A stretch of DNA of 64,000 nucleotides. Origin: Cryobacterium algoritolerans (lineage in GTDB: Bacteria > Actinomycetota > Actinomycetes > Actinomycetales > Microbacteriaceae). The stretch is from the NCBI RefSeq assembly GCF_004402785.1, contig NZ_SOFP01000009.1, positions 1 to 64,000 of the forward strand. The letters are read 5' to 3'. This document shows, one piece after another, positions 7,940 to 17,924 of this stretch. The position numbers and the translations under genes were made by a program. Each line of letters opens with the position of its first letter. Within the stretch, counting starts at the first letter, position 1. The notes below the pieces were generated by a model, which saw nothing but the letters and a program-made list of their open reading frames with translations, searched no databases and was not told where the DNA came from.

Positions 7940-10249
7940 CTACGCTCCGAAGCGGGACGGCAGGGTGCTGCGGTGGCGGGCCTGCAGGTCGGCCAGGGAC
8001 ACCGTGAAGTAGTCCTGGATCTCGAGCACCGGCGCCGTGGCATCCGTCACGCCGATGCGCAGCACCGGGTAGCCGCGCCCCTCGCACAGGCCGAGGAACT
8101 TCACGTCGTCCTCCCGCGGCACCGAGACGACTACGCGGCCGGCCGACTCCGAGAACAGGGCGACGGATGCGTCCACCCCATCACGCTCGCAGATGTCGCC
8201 GAGCCATACCCGGGCACCGACCCCGAACCGGAGCACCGCCTCGGCGAGCGTCTGCGCCAGCCCGCCTGTACTGAGGTCGTGCGCACTGTCGATCAGCGCC
8301 TCCACCGATGCCGCGTGCAGCAGCCCGGCGAGGGTGGCCTCCCCGGCCAGGTCGACCACCGGCGGAAGGCCGCCGAGGTGGTCGTGGATGACGCCGGCCC
8401 AGGCGGAGCCGTCGAGCTCCTCGCGGGTGATGCCGAGCAGGTAGATGTTGTGGCCGTCGTCCTGCCAGCCGCTGGGCACGCGGCGGGCCACGTCGTCGAT
8501 CACGCCGAGCACGGCCACGACCGGGGTGGGGTGGATCGGCTGGTCGCCGGTCTGGTTGTAGAACGAGACGTTTCCGCCGGTGACCGGGATCTCCAGCTCG
8601 AGGCAACCGTCGGCCAGCGCCGTGACGGCCTGGGAGAACTGCCACATCACCTCGGGGTTCTCCGGAGAGCCGAAGTTGAGGCAGTCGCTGATACCCACCG
8701 GCACCGCGCCGGTCGCTGCCACGTTGCGATACGCCTCGGCGAGGGCGAGCTGCGCGCCGCGGTACGGGTCGAGCTGGCAGTAGCGCCCGTTCGCGTCGGT
8801 GGCGATCACGAAGCCGAGGCCCGATTCCTCGTCGATCCGGATCATCCCCGCGTCGTCCGGGAACGACAGGGCGGTATTGCCCATCACGTACCGGTCGTAC
8901 TGGTCGGTGATCCAGCTCGGATCGGCCAGGTTCGGCGAGCCGAGCAGGGCGAGGAATTGCTCGCGCAGCACCTCGGGCGAAGTCGGGCGGGGCAGGGCGG
9001 ATGCCGTGTCCGCCTGCAGCGCGTCGAGCCAGGCCGGGTAGGCGACGGGGCGGTCGTAGACGGGGCCGTCGACCGCGACGGTGCGGGGGTCAACGTTGAC
9101 GATCTCTTCGCCGTGCCAGTCGATGATCAGCCGGCCGGAGTCGGTGACCTCGCCGAGCACGCTGGTCTCGACGTCCCACTTCGCGGTGACGACGAGGAAC
9201 CCGGCGAGCTTCTCCGGGGTGACGACGGCCATCATCCGTTCCTGGCTCTCCGACATGAGGATCTCCTCGGCCGTGAGGGAAGGGTCCCGCAGCAGCACCC
9301 TGTCGAGTTCGATGAACATGCCGCCGTCGCCGTTTGAGGCGAGCTCGCTGGTGGCGCAGGAGATGCCGGCCGCACCGAGGTCCTGGATGCCCTCGACGAG
9401 CTTGTCGCGGTACAGCTCCAGGCAGCATTCGATCAGCACCTTCTCGGCGAACGGGTCGCCGACCTGCACGGCCGGGCGCTTGGTCGGGCCGCCCTCGCTG
9501 AACGTGTCAGAGGCGAGAATGGATGCCCCGCCGATGCCGTCTCCGCCCGTGCGAGCCCCGAAGAGTACGACCTTGTTGCCCGCGCCGGTGGCGTTGGCCA
9601 GGTGCAGGTCCTCGTGCCGCAGCACGCCCACCGAAAGGGCGTTGACGAGCGGGTTGCCCTGGTAGACCCTGTCAAACCAGGTCTCACCGCCGATGTTCGG
9701 CAGGCCGAGGCAGTTGCCGTAGAACGAGATTCCGGACACGACGCCGTGCACGACGCGGGCGGTGTCCGGGTCGTCGATGTCGCCGAAGCGGAGGGCGTCC
9801 ATCACGGCGACCGGGCGGGCGCCCATCGAGATGATGTCGCGCACGATGCCGCCGACGCCGGTCGCAGCGCCCTGGAACGGCTCGATGTAGGAGGGGTGGT
9901 TGTGTGATTCGATCTTGAATGTGACCGCCCAGCCCTCGCCGACGTCGAGCACACCGGCGTTCTCGCCCATGCCGACCATGAGGTTCTTCTTCATGGCGGG
10001 GGAGACCTTGTCGCCGAACTGGCGCAGGTACTTCTTTGAGCTCTTGTAGGAGCAGTGTTCGCTCCACATCACGGAGTACATCGCGAGCTCACCGCTCGTG
10101 GGGCGGCGGCCGAGAATCGTGCGGATCTCCGCGTACTCGCCCGGAGTCAGGCCGAGCGCGTCGAACGGCTGCTCTTTCTCGGGGGTGGCGATCGCGTTGG
10201 TCACGGTGTCGGCGACGCCGCGGGAGGATGAAGTGGAAACAGCGGTCAC
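7940..10249 (-). CDS. purL: Phosphoribosylformylglycinamidine synthase subunit PurL (small type)
   Basis: A 769-residue protein of the three-subunit (PurLQS) type. It makes FGAM from FGAR using ATP and ammonia supplied by PurQ, with PurS bridging them. [20 protein letters not shown] (His65) and GDGIGGAS are classic PurL blocks, as is the nucleotide-binding region around [14 protein letters not shown]. Length matches the small family. purQ and purS are not next to it in this window, so they must lie elsewhere. The upstream gene is divergent, so it is transcribed alone or first. Confidence 0.97.
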   Translation of the reverse strand: MTAVSTSSSRGVADTVTNAIATPEKEQPFDALGLTPGEYAEIRTILGRRPTSGELAMYSVMWSEHCSYKSSKKYLRQFGDKVSPAMKKNLMVGMGENAGVLDVGEGWAVTFKIESHNHPSYIEPFQGAATGVGGIVRDIISMGARPVAVMDALRFGDIDDPDTARVVHGVVSGISFYGNCLGLPNIGGETWFDRVYQGNPLVNALSVGVLRHEDLHLANATGAGNKVVLFGARTGGDGIGGASILASDTFSEGGPTKRPAVQVGDPFAEKVLIECCLELYRDKLVEGIQDLGAAGISCATSELASNGDGGMFIELDRVLLRDPSLTAEEILMSESQERMMAVVTPEKLAGFLVVTAKWDVETSVLGEVTDSGRLIIDWHGEEIVNVDPRTVAVDGPVYDRPVAYPAWLDALQADTASALPRPTSPEVLREQFLALLGSPNLADPSWITDQYDRYVMGNTALSFPDDAGMIRIDEESGLGFVIATDANGRYCQLDPYRGAQLALAEAYRNVAATGAVPVGISDCLNFGSPENPEVMWQFSQAVTALADGCLELEIPVTGGNVSFYNQTGDQPIHPTPVVAVLGVIDDVARRVPSGWQDDGHNIYLLGITREELDGSAWAGVIHDHLGGLPPVVDLAGEATLAGLLHAASVEALIDSAHDLSTGGLAQTLAEAVLRFGVGARVWLGDICERDGVDASVALFSESAGRVVVSVPREDDVKFLGLCEGRGYPVLRIGVTDATAPVLEIQDYFTVSLADLQARHRSTLPSRFGA

Positions 10250-10394
10250 GAGGCGTTCTCCCAGGGATAGCGGATGCTTAGCCCGGCAAGTCTACCGTCG
10301 CGGGCTGTTCCCCTCCCCAGTCGGCTCGATCACTGGCTCGATCACCGGGGCGACCACTGCCTGGGGACGCGCCGGAGTGTGCCAGCATGAATGG

Positions 10395-11420
10395 GTGACC
10401 TACCTACCGGCTGAATCCAGATACGAGTCCATGCCCTACCGTCGCACCGGGCGGAGCGGCCTCAAACTCCCGGCGATCTCCCTGGGGTTGTGGCAGAACT
10501 TCGGCGACACCACCGTGCGGGAGACGCAGCGGGACATTCTGCGCCGCGCGTTCGACCTCGGGGTGACGCACTTCGACCTCGCCAACAATTACGGCCCGCC
10601 CTACGGAAGCGCCGAAACGAACTTCGGCGCGCACCTGCGGCAGGATTTCTTCGCGCACCGGGACGAGCTGGTCATCTCGACCAAGGCCGGCTATGACATG
10701 TGGCCGGGGCCGTACGGCGAGTGGGGATCCCGCAAGTCGGTGCTCGCCAGCCTGGACCAGTCGCTCGACCGGATGGGGGTCGACTACGTCGACGTGTTCT
10801 ACTCGCACCGGGCCGACCCCGACACGCCGCTCGAGGAGACCATGGGGGCCCTGCACACCGCGGTCACCAGCGGGAAGGCCCGCTACGCCGGGGTGTCCTC
10901 CTATTCCCCCGAGCGCACCCGGCAGTCCGCCGAGATCCTCGCCGGACTGGGTACGCCGTTGCTGATCCACCAGCCGTCCTATTCGATGGCCAATCGCTGG
11001 GTCGAGACCGAGCTTCTCGGCACCCTCGACGAGCTCGGCGTCGGCTGTATCGCGTTCTCGCCGCTGGCCCAGGGCCTGCTCACCGACCGTTACCTGCACG
11101 GGGTGCCGGAGGATTCGCGGGCCGCCCGCGCCGGTTCGATGAGCACGGAGATGATCAACGACGAGACGCTCGGGCACATCCGGGCGCTCACGGCGATCGC
11201 GGCCGAGCGCAGTCAGTCGCTCGCGCAGCTCGCGTTGGCCTGGGTGCTGCGGCGCAGCGAGGTCACGTCCGCCCTGATTGGGGCGTCATCCGTCGCCCAG
11301 CTGGAGACGAACCTGGCAGCCCTGGACAACCTGGCCTTCGACGCCGAGGAACTCGACCGCATCGACCTGCATGCGGTCGACCTCGGCATCAACCTCTGGG
11401 CGCAATCGGCCGCGGTCTAG
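10395..11420 (+). CDS. Aldo/keto reductase, YghZ-like (L-glyceraldehyde 3-phosphate reductase type)
   Basis: A 341-residue TIM-barrel NADPH oxidoreductase. The GTG at 10395 gives VTYLPAESRYESMPYRRTG, the usual N-terminus; earlier in-frame codons overlap intergenic repeats. The catalytic tetrad is visible: Asp61, Tyr66 (DLANNYGPPYG), Lys97 (STKAGYDMWPG) and His138 (FYSHRADPDTP). The WPGPYGEWGSRK and RAARAGSM blocks place it with YghZ rather than potassium-channel beta subunits. Likely role is aldehyde detoxification. It converges with, and overlaps by 4 bases, the permease gene. Confidence 0.9.
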   Translation: MTYLPAESRYESMPYRRTGRSGLKLPAISLGLWQNFGDTTVRETQRDILRRAFDLGVTHFDLANNYGPPYGSAETNFGAHLRQDFFAHRDELVISTKAGYDMWPGPYGEWGSRKSVLASLDQSLDRMGVDYVDVFYSHRADPDTPLEETMGALHTAVTSGKARYAGVSSYSPERTRQSAEILAGLGTPLLIHQPSYSMANRWVETELLGTLDELGVGCIAFSPLAQGLLTDRYLHGVPEDSRAARAGSMSTEMINDETLGHIRALTAIAAERSQSLAQLALAWVLRRSEVTSALIGASSVAQLETNLAALDNLAFDAEELDRIDLHAVDLGINLWAQSAAV

Positions 11421-12997
11421 GCGGTCTGCTTCGGCACGACCCCGTCCGTTCGACGTGGCAGGGTCGTGCCGCGGAAGAACGACGGATGCACCATCCACCA
11501 GACCAGCATCAGCACGGCCCCGAGCAGCATCGCGCCGATCCCCACGACGGCGACGGCGCCGATGCCGAAGATCGTGACGTTGTTGCCGTTGTCGTCCTGC
11601 AGCCAGTCGGGCAGGGCGTACTGCTGCAACCCGTAGCCGAATGCGGCTGTGAGCATCAGGCCGCCGAGCAACGGGAAGACTCCGCGCATGATCACATTCC
11701 GGAACGACGACCACAGGGTCTTGCGGTAGAACCAGACGCAGGCGTAGCCGGTGAGCCCGTAGTAGAACGCGATCATCAGGCCGACCGAGCCGATCAGCGC
11801 GCCCAGCAGCCGGGGGCTGATCAGCGTGAACAGCACGTAGAACCCGGTCGAGACGGCTCCCATCGCCACGGTCGACCAGGTGGGGGTGAGAAACCGCGGG
11901 TGGATCCGGGCGAACCTCTCCGGCAGGGCTCGGTAGACGGCCATCGACAGCGCGGTGCGCGCGGTCGGCAGGATCGTCGTCTGGGTCGACGCGGATGCCG
12001 AGGTGAGGATCGATGCGGCCAGCAGCAACATCGCGATGTTGCCCAGTGCACTGTTGCCGAAGAGCGCCGGTCCGATGGCGGTGAAGACATCCGCCGAGTT
12101 GGCGTCGTTGCCGAGCCCGATGCCGTCGGTGCCGACCCCGGCGAACGCGATCGCGGCGACGGTGACGAGGGCGTAGGTGACGAGCAGCAGGAATGTGCTG
12201 ATCACGGCGGCTCGGCCGGGAGTGGTGCCGGGATCCTGGGTCTCCTCGTTCACGGAGACGGCCGTGTCCCAGCCCCAGTAGATGAAGACCGCGGTTAGCA
12301 CAGCCGGGGCGATCACGGTTCCGAAGTCGAGGGTGAACGGGTTGAACCAGTCCAGGCTGGGCGTGATGGAGTAGGTTTCGGCGCTCCCTGTGTAGACGCG
12401 CACGAGGGCGTACACGGCGAACATGACCAGCACGATCACCTCGATGGCGAGCAGCCAGTACTGGATCCGCGCGGAGAGTTCGATGCCGCGGTAGCAGATG
12501 TAGGTCATCACGGCGATCCAGATCACCCCGGCGACGGTGGACCAGAACTGGTCGTTGGCCAGGTCCGCCACCCCGGTCAGGCCGAGGTCGCCCAGGAAGA
12601 CGAATGAATAGGAGCCGGCCACCTGGGCCAGGTTGGCCATGACGATCACGTCCGCGGCGATGATGCCCCAGCCGCCGAGCCAGCCGGTGATCGGGCCGAA
12701 GGCCCGGCTCGCCCAGGTGAAGGTCGTGCCGCAGTCCGGTTCGGCCTTGTTCAGCTCCTGGTAGGCCACCGCGATCAGATAGATCGGGATGAAGGCCAGC
12801 AGCACGATGCCCGGCGCCTTGACTCCGGCCAGGAGCGCGCCGCCGCTGGCCACGATGAAGCCCAGGCTCGCGGCGAGGCTGTAGGCCGGCGCGGTGGATG
12901 CCATCCCGACGACGATGCTCGACACCAGGCCGAGGGCACCGCCCTTCAGCCCCTTGCTGCCGACCTGGTCAGGGCGAGGGGGAACGGTGTAGGTCAT
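11417..12997 (-). CDS. APC family amino acid permease
   Basis: A 526-residue cytoplasmic-membrane transporter with about twelve hydrophobic helices. The N-terminal GALGLVSSIVVGMASTAPAYSLAASLG is the conserved APC helix 1 with its glycine-rich substrate site, followed by ELNKAEPDCGTTFTWASRAFGP. A region near residue 245 (YWGWDTAVSVNEETQDPGTTPGRA) matches the putrescine/amino-acid-permease-like actinobacterial group. Substrate is probably an amino acid or amine. Its stop overlaps the aldo/keto reductase stop on the other strand. Confidence 0.9.
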   Translation of the reverse strand: MTYTVPPRPDQVGSKGLKGGALGLVSSIVVGMASTAPAYSLAASLGFIVASGGALLAGVKAPGIVLLAFIPIYLIAVAYQELNKAEPDCGTTFTWASRAFGPITGWLGGWGIIAADVIVMANLAQVAGSYSFVFLGDLGLTGVADLANDQFWSTVAGVIWIAVMTYICYRGIELSARIQYWLLAIEVIVLVMFAVYALVRVYTGSAETYSITPSLDWFNPFTLDFGTVIAPAVLTAVFIYWGWDTAVSVNEETQDPGTTPGRAAVISTFLLLVTYALVTVAAIAFAGVGTDGIGLGNDANSADVFTAIGPALFGNSALGNIAMLLLAASILTSASASTQTTILPTARTALSMAVYRALPERFARIHPRFLTPTWSTVAMGAVSTGFYVLFTLISPRLLGALIGSVGLMIAFYYGLTGYACVWFYRKTLWSSFRNVIMRGVFPLLGGLMLTAAFGYGLQQYALPDWLQDDNGNNVTIFGIGAVAVVGIGAMLLGAVLMLVWWMVHPSFFRGTTLPRRTDGVVPKQTA

Positions 12998-13050
12998 CGG
13001 GAGCTCCCAACGGTGGGCGAGTTGGCTAGTGACTGTTCTACGCTTGTTTT

Positions 13051-13070
13051 CCGGCCGCCGCAGCGGCCGG
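13051..13070 (-). terminator. GC hairpin downstream of the carboxylesterase gene
   Basis: CCGGCCGC / GCGGCCGG arms with a 4-base loop in the 107-base gap between the carboxylesterase stop and the permease start. No T-run on the minus strand. Weak call, by structure only. Confidence 0.35.
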
Positions 13071-13104
13071 GCCGTAACCGGCCGGCCGTGGCACGGTCGA
13101 GAGG

Positions 13105-14673
13105 TCAGAACTCGGGCATGAAGCTCTGCCAGACCGAGCGGCGCTCCCCGCGCGGATCCGACTCGATCCGGTCCTCCTCATCGATGATCAGGGTCAGCCG
13201 TTCGGACTCGGAGTAGGTCGGCCAGCTGTCGTCCGGCCGGCCGGTGACGGCGAAGCGCAGCCAGTGCCGTCGCATCCGTTCCCCCGCACCGATGAACGCT
13301 GCGCGGCCGCCGAGCAGGCTCATCGCCCGCGCGAAAGGGGCGTCGACCTGCTCGAACAGGGCGAACAGCTCCAGGCCGTGGGTTGCGCCGATGCCGAGCA
13401 GGTGCATGAGCCGGGGTGCAATATCGAACCGGTAGACATAGACCGGCGCAACCCGGGAGTGCAGTTCGCCGATCTGCACGCTCGGGTACCAGAACACGAA
13501 GTCACCGCCGAAGTCGATGGCCGACCGATTCGCCGGCAACCGCGAGTACACCGCCCGCATTGCGTCGTGCGAGGACACGGGGGCGTTGTCGTAGACGGAC
13601 ACGATGCGCCACGGCGACCGGGGGAGGATGTCCACCCGGCCCCGGAACATGGATCCCTCCCGCTCGTTCGTGCCGATGATCAGCGGCACCCGGTGCGCCC
13701 GCCCGTGCCGGAACGCGTCGAGCGGCCGTTCGGGCAGGAGGTCACCGTCGACAACGGGTACCAGGCAGAACGTGCCGGGGTTGGCGTCGGGGGTGCGTGA
13801 TTGCACGACCAGGGCCGCCCGGGTCAGGTCGGCCACCTCCGCGGAGCAGAGCAGCGCGTTCGGGTCGGTCGGCTCCGCGCCGGGAACCTCGGTGATCGCC
13901 CGCAGCTCGTCCAAGAATTCCGCGGCCCAGCCGTCCGTGAGCGCAGAGGAGAACGCCGCGTTCGTCGGGGGGCTCTGCGCGATCGCCCGGGCGAACAGTC
14001 CGGCCGCGCTCGGCGTCGCCATCAGCGTGATCACCGCGTTGCCGCCGGCGGACTCGCCGAACACGGTCACGTTGTGCGGGTTCCCGCCGAAGGCACGGAT
14101 GTTGTCCCGCACCCAGCGCAGGGCGGCGACCTGGTCACGCAGACCGAGATTGCTCTCGAGGGGCCGTTCCGGCGTCGAGTACCGACTGAAGTCCAGGTAG
14201 CCGAGCGCGCCGAGCCGGTAGTTGAAGCTGACGTAGACCACCCGGCCGCTCTGTACAAAGCGCTCGCCGCGGCCGGCGAACTCCTGCGATGAGCCCACGC
14301 TGTAACCGCCGCCGTGGATGAACACCATCACCGGCCGGCCCAGCCGTTTGCGGGAGGGCGCGGCCGGGCGCAGCACGTTGATGGTCAGGCAGTCCTCGCC
14401 GGCGGGCACCTTCGGACCGGCCCCCTTGAACTGGCCCTTGTAGGGTTGCGGCGCGATCCGGCCGAACGTCGACGCGTCCCGGATGCCGTCCCACGGCAGC
14501 ACAGGCCGGGGAGCGCGGAACCGGTACTCGCCCACCGGGGGTGCAGCGTAGGGGATCCCGCGCCAGGTGAGCAGGCCGCCCTCCTGAACCCCGCGCACGA
14601 TCCCGCCCGCGACCCGCACGTCGAGGCGGCTCGGCACCGGCACCGGTGCGTCGTGGGTCAGGATCGCGCTCAT
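13105..14673 (-). CDS. Type B carboxylesterase
   Basis: A 522-residue alpha/beta hydrolase acting on carboxylic esters. N-terminal GIPYAAPPVGEYRFRAP and EDCLTINVLRP are type B signatures. The oxyanion hole is in VMVFIHGGGYSVGS, the nucleophile Ser208 in GESAGG, a likely acidic residue in GTNEREGSMF, and the catalytic His in IGATHGLEL. No signal peptide is evident, so it is probably cytosolic. Physiological substrate unknown. Confidence 0.92.
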   Translation of the reverse strand: MSAILTHDAPVPVPSRLDVRVAGGIVRGVQEGGLLTWRGIPYAAPPVGEYRFRAPRPVLPWDGIRDASTFGRIAPQPYKGQFKGAGPKVPAGEDCLTINVLRPAAPSRKRLGRPVMVFIHGGGYSVGSSQEFAGRGERFVQSGRVVYVSFNYRLGALGYLDFSRYSTPERPLESNLGLRDQVAALRWVRDNIRAFGGNPHNVTVFGESAGGNAVITLMATPSAAGLFARAIAQSPPTNAAFSSALTDGWAAEFLDELRAITEVPGAEPTDPNALLCSAEVADLTRAALVVQSRTPDANPGTFCLVPVVDGDLLPERPLDAFRHGRAHRVPLIIGTNEREGSMFRGRVDILPRSPWRIVSVYDNAPVSSHDAMRAVYSRLPANRSAIDFGGDFVFWYPSVQIGELHSRVAPVYVYRFDIAPRLMHLLGIGATHGLELFALFEQVDAPFARAMSLLGGRAAFIGAGERMRRHWLRFAVTGRPDDSWPTYSESERLTLIIDEEDRIESDPRGERRSVWQSFMPEF

Positions 14674-14717
14674 GCCCTGCTCGCTTCCACCAACTGTTCT
14701 TTACGGCGCTATCTGTG

Positions 14718-14810
14718 CTGCCGTTGCTGCCTGACCTGCCTGACCTGCCTGACCTGCCGTTGCTGCCTGACCTGCCTGAGCTGCCTGACCTGCCTGTGCT
14801 GGTGCGACCG
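14718..14810. repeat. CTGCCTGAC tandem repeat
   Basis: About nine imperfect copies of a nine-base unit (CTGCCTGAC, with CTGCCGTTG and CTGCCTGAG variants) fill the gap between two minus-strand genes, just upstream of the carboxylesterase start. On the minus strand it could read as GRSG repeats, but no start codon or ribosome site supports a protein. Copy-number variation here could alter esterase promoter spacing. Confidence 0.8.
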
Positions 14811-14819
14811 CCCGGCCCG

Positions 14820-15554
14820 CTAGCGGTATTCCGGGTTGGCCCGGAAGCCGAATCGCTCACCCGTGTCCCAGTCCTGGCGAAGGTTGCCGTAGGCGGGGAT
14901 CCCGCCGTTGGCCTTGAGGATCGCGGCCAGGTGCATGAGGTTCCAGGTCATGAAGGTCGTGTTGCGATTGGTGAAATCGTTCTCCGGACCGCCAGAGCCC
15001 GGGTCGAGATAGCTTGGCCCCGGCCCGATCGCGCCGATCCAGCCGGAGTCCGCTGCGGGCGGGATCGTGTAGCCGATGTGCTGCAGGCTATAGAGGATAT
15101 TCGAGGCGCAATGCTTCACGCCGTCCTCGTTGCCGGTAATGATCGCCCCGCCGACTTTGCCGTAGTAGATGTACTGGCCCTTGTCGTTGAACTCGCCGCT
15201 CATCGCGTAGAGCCGTTCAATTACCCGCTTGGTGACCGAGCCGTTGTCGCCGAGCCAGATCGGCCCGCCGATGACCAGGATGTCGGAGGTGCGCACCTTG
15301 TCGAACAGGGCGGGCCAGTCATCCGTCTCCCAGCCGTGCTCGGTCATGTCGGGGTAGACGCCCGTGGCGATCTCGTGGTCGATCGCCCTGATCGTCTCCA
15401 CATAGACACCCTGCTCGTGCATGATCGACGCGCTCAGGTTGATGATGCCCTGCGTGTTGCTGACCTCGGGGCTGCGTTTCAGGCTGCAGTTGATGAACAG
15501 GGCGCGCAGGCCCGAATACTCGAAGGAGGCCTGGGTGTTCCGGGTGGGGGTCAT
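14820..15554 (-). CDS. Flavodoxin-fold NAD(P)H-dependent FMN reductase family protein
   Basis: A 244-residue protein starting MTPTRNTQASFEYSGLRALF. The N-terminal LRALFINCSLKRSPEVSNT is the phosphate-binding loop of the FMN_red/flavodoxin_2 fold, followed by VRTSDILVIGGPIWLGDNGSVTKRVIERL and VGGAIITGNEDGVKHCASNILY. Members reduce FMN, quinones or azo/nitro compounds with NAD(P)H. The start at 15554 is preferred because upstream codons extend into the divergent MFS promoter. The two genes share a 94-base divergent region. Confidence 0.87.
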   Translation of the reverse strand: MTPTRNTQASFEYSGLRALFINCSLKRSPEVSNTQGIINLSASIMHEQGVYVETIRAIDHEIATGVYPDMTEHGWETDDWPALFDKVRTSDILVIGGPIWLGDNGSVTKRVIERLYAMSGEFNDKGQYIYYGKVGGAIITGNEDGVKHCASNILYSLQHIGYTIPPAADSGWIGAIGPGPSYLDPGSGGPENDFTNRNTTFMTWNLMHLAAILKANGGIPAYGNLRQDWDTGERFGFRANPEYR

Positions 15555-15648
15555 GGCGCCAGTTTTGCACCGGCCCGGGCCTTCAGCTAGGGCCCCGGCC
15601 GGGGTGCGGCCCTTTGCCCCGACGCCGTCATCGGGACTAAAATGCGGC

Positions 15649-17031
15649 GTGACTCCCCGCCAGCGCAGCGTCCTGATCGTTGCCATCCTGTCGTCCTTCG
15701 TTGCCTTCCTCGACGGCTCGATCATCAACGTGGCGTTGCCCGCGATCGCGCGGGAGTTCGGCGGCGACCTGGCGTTGCAGCAGTGGGTGGTCGACGGCTA
15801 CCTGCTCTCCCTCGGCGCGCTCATCCTCGTGGCCGGTTCCCTCTCCGACACCTACGGCCGGGTGCGGGTGCTCCGGGTGGGCCTGATCTGGTTCGGGATC
15901 ACCTCGCTGGCCTGCGCCGTTGCCCCGCTCGGAACCCTCTTGGTGGTGGCCAGGATCCTGCAGGGCGTTGCGGCCGCGCTGCTGGTGCCGAGCTCCCTGG
16001 CCCTGATCACCTCCACCTTCTCCGGCGCGGCGCAGGGCAAGGCCATCGGCGCGTGGACCGGCTGGACCGGCATTGCCGGCATTGCGGGGCCGGTCTTGGG
16101 CGGCGTCCTCGTCGACACGATCGGCTGGCGTTTCGTCTTCGGGATCAACGTGCTGCCCATCCTTGTCACCCTGGTCGTGCTGGCCCGGATCGACGAGCCA
16201 GCGCGCACGGGCCCGGCCCCCCGGATCGACCTGGCCGGCGCGGGCCTGGCCGTGCTCGGCCTGGGTGCCCCCGTCTTCGCGCTGATCGAGCAGGGCCGAC
16301 TGGGCTGGGGCAGCCCGGTGGTCTTCGGGCCGCTCATCATCGGCGTGCTCGCGCTCGCCGGGTTCTTCTGGTGGGAGGCCCGCGCGCCGCAGCCGATGAT
16401 GCCGCTCGCGTTGTTCCGGGTGCGCAATTTCTGGGTCGGCAACATCGCCACGGTCGGCATCTACTCGGCCCTGAGCCTGGGTTTCTTCATCTTCTCCGTC
16501 TACCTTCAGCAGGTGGGCGGGTTCTCCGCCACGGCGGCGGGCGTGACGGGCGTGCCGGCCACCCTGATGCTGCTCCTCTTCGCCACGCTGTTCGGCACCC
16601 TCGCCGGGAGATACGGACCGCGCCGGTTCATGACCATCGGTCCGATCGTCGCCGGGGTGGGCTTCCTGCTGCTCCTGGCCGCCGTTCCGCCCATCGTCGT
16701 GTGGCTGCAGGTCGTGCCCGCCATCGTGGTGATCGGCCTGGGCCTTGCCATCACCGTGGCACCGTTGACCGCCGCCGTGCTCGGGTCCATCCGCGCGGAG
16801 CAGGCCGGCATCGGATCGGCGATCAACAACGCCGTGTCCCGGGTCGCCGGCCTCATCGCCGTGGCCCTGGCCGGCACGATCATCGGCGAACGGCTCGACG
16901 TCGCCGGTTTTCAACGCGTGATGGTCGTCGTCGCCGTGCTGATGTTCGCCGGTGGGATCGCGTCGTGGCTCGGTATTCGCACGCCGGCCACCGACTCCCC
17001 CGAACTGGAGCACCCGGAAAAACTGTTATAG
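15649..17031 (+). CDS. MFS transporter, DHA2 (14-TMS, EmrB/QacA) family
   Basis: A 460-residue drug:proton antiporter-like membrane protein. The GTG at 15649 gives VTPRQRSVLIV directly before helix 1. FLDGSIINVALPAIAREFG (motif D1), WVVDGYLLSLGALILVAGSLSDTYGRVRVL (motif A) and a GWTGIAGIAGPVLGGVL motif C are visible. About 14 hydrophobic segments follow. Likely exports toxic hydrophobic compounds. Divergent from the FMN reductase gene. Confidence 0.9.
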   Translation: MTPRQRSVLIVAILSSFVAFLDGSIINVALPAIAREFGGDLALQQWVVDGYLLSLGALILVAGSLSDTYGRVRVLRVGLIWFGITSLACAVAPLGTLLVVARILQGVAAALLVPSSLALITSTFSGAAQGKAIGAWTGWTGIAGIAGPVLGGVLVDTIGWRFVFGINVLPILVTLVVLARIDEPARTGPAPRIDLAGAGLAVLGLGAPVFALIEQGRLGWGSPVVFGPLIIGVLALAGFFWWEARAPQPMMPLALFRVRNFWVGNIATVGIYSALSLGFFIFSVYLQQVGGFSATAAGVTGVPATLMLLLFATLFGTLAGRYGPRRFMTIGPIVAGVGFLLLLAAVPPIVVWLQVVPAIVVIGLGLAITVAPLTAAVLGSIRAEQAGIGSAINNAVSRVAGLIAVALAGTIIGERLDVAGFQRVMVVVAVLMFAGGIASWLGIRTPATDSPELEHPEKLL

Positions 17032-17073
17032 TTTTTAAGTTGTCTTCGAGCGTCAAGTTCGAACGGCACCACT

Positions 17074-17146
17074 GCGCTCGTAGCTCAACGGATAGAGCAT
17101 CTGACTACGGATCAGAAGGTTGGGGGTTCGAATCCCTTCGGGCGCA
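17074..17146 (+). tRNA. tRNA-Arg(ACG)
   Basis: Cloverleaf of 73 bases: acceptor GCGCTCG (17074-17080) pairs with CGGGCGC (17139-17145), A146 is the discriminator, and the T-arm contains GGTTCGAATCC. Anticodon ACG is at 17107-17109 in the loop CTACGGA. CCA is not encoded. Its A34 must be deaminated to inosine by TadA, whose gene is 4 kb downstream. Confidence 0.95.
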
Positions 17147-17152
17147 CAGTAA

Positions 17153-17187
17153 GAAAGCGGCTCATTCCGGTGGGCCGCTTTCGTTTT
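17153..17187 (+). terminator. Rho-independent terminator of tRNA-Arg
   Basis: GAAAGCGGCTC (17153-17163) pairs with GGGCCGCTTTC (17172-17182), followed by GTTTT. Six bases after the tRNA. Confidence 0.85.
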
Positions 17188-17238
17188 CCGGCAGCAGGAT
17201 GCCCGGCCGCCCTGTTCCCGGCCGGGCCGGAGGGGGAG

Positions 17239-17690
17239 ACTGTCCGCAATGCGACAGTCGACCGAGGGGGGACCTCCATTAAGTCCTATCCAAGCGAGCG
17301 GTGGGTGCGCGCGTTCGTCGGGGACATCACGCTGGTGGGCAGCCGCGACCCGCTCCTGTTCTGGGAGGAGGGCTTCCCCGTCCCCGGTTACGCATTCTCG
17401 CCGGCGAGCCTCGAGATGGAGCGACTCTCCGAATCCGATGCTGCGCCGGCGCGGAGTGGTTTCGATTTCTTCGGGTCGAAGGGCCAGGTGCGCACCTGGT
17501 TCGACGCTCCGCCAGACAGTCGCCACGTGCAGGTCTCGGCGAACGGCGCCGTGCTGGCCGATACCCGACACCCCGAGCTACCCGGTCTTCCGCTGCCGTG
17601 GCAGAGATCGCGGAGTTGGTCGCGTTCTACAACGAGCGGGTCGATATCAGCGTCGACGGGGTGGCACTCGGGCGCCCTGTCAGTCCGTTC
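17239..17690 (+). pseudogene. Decayed DUF427 family gene
   Basis: Translated pieces in two frames match a two-domain DUF427 protein. One frame gives RWVRAFVGDITLVGSRDPLLFWEEGFPVPGYAF-type sequence (17300-17400), then FFGSKGQVRTWFD and DSRHVQVSANGAVLADTRHPE. The next frame (from ~17590) resumes with AVAEIAELVAFYNERVDISVDGV. The end of the first domain and most of the second domain are missing and the frame changes near 17585, so at least two deletions occurred. No convincing start codon remains. Non-functional remnant. Confidence 0.75.
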
Positions 17691-17753
17691 AGCGATCGGG
17701 CGCAGAGACCATCCTGACGACGAACGCCGGACGATGATCGCCGGAAGGGTCGG

Positions 17754-17924
17754 TCAGTGCGCGGCGACGACGATTCGAGTGGGTCTGGCCGAGTCGCGCC
17801 GCACGCTGGTATGGGCACAACCGGAGCACTTGAGCACGTAGAGCGGAAGAGTCCGCCGATCGGCATGGGCCGGGTTCGGCGTGAGCCGAGCGGGGGAGTG
17901 GCAGAACGGGCAGGTGATTCTCAT
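17754..17924 (-). CDS. Small zinc-ribbon protein (56 aa)
   Basis: Begins MRITCPFCHSPARLTPNPAH and continues with LYVLKCSGCAH. Two CxxC pairs spaced about 26 residues apart form a zinc ribbon. The tail is basic and ends in two Ala and His. An upstream in-frame GTG (17951) could add nine residues. It stands alone between the DUF427 remnant and DUF1918. Real coding is likely from the CxxC pattern; function unknown. Confidence 0.55.
   Translation of the reverse strand: MRITCPFCHSPARLTPNPAHADRRTLPLYVLKCSGCAHTSVRRDSARPTRIVVAAH

Noticed and set aside
10098-10394. 99-residue N-terminal extension of the aldo/keto reductase
   Set aside because: Overlaps the start of purL on the other strand and intergenic repeats; family members begin at the equivalent of the GTG at 10395.
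14646-15590. 314-codon plus-strand ORF including a Leu-Pro repeat
   Set aside because: Formed by the CTGCCTGAC tandem repeat joined to the shadow of the FMN reductase gene; no family match.
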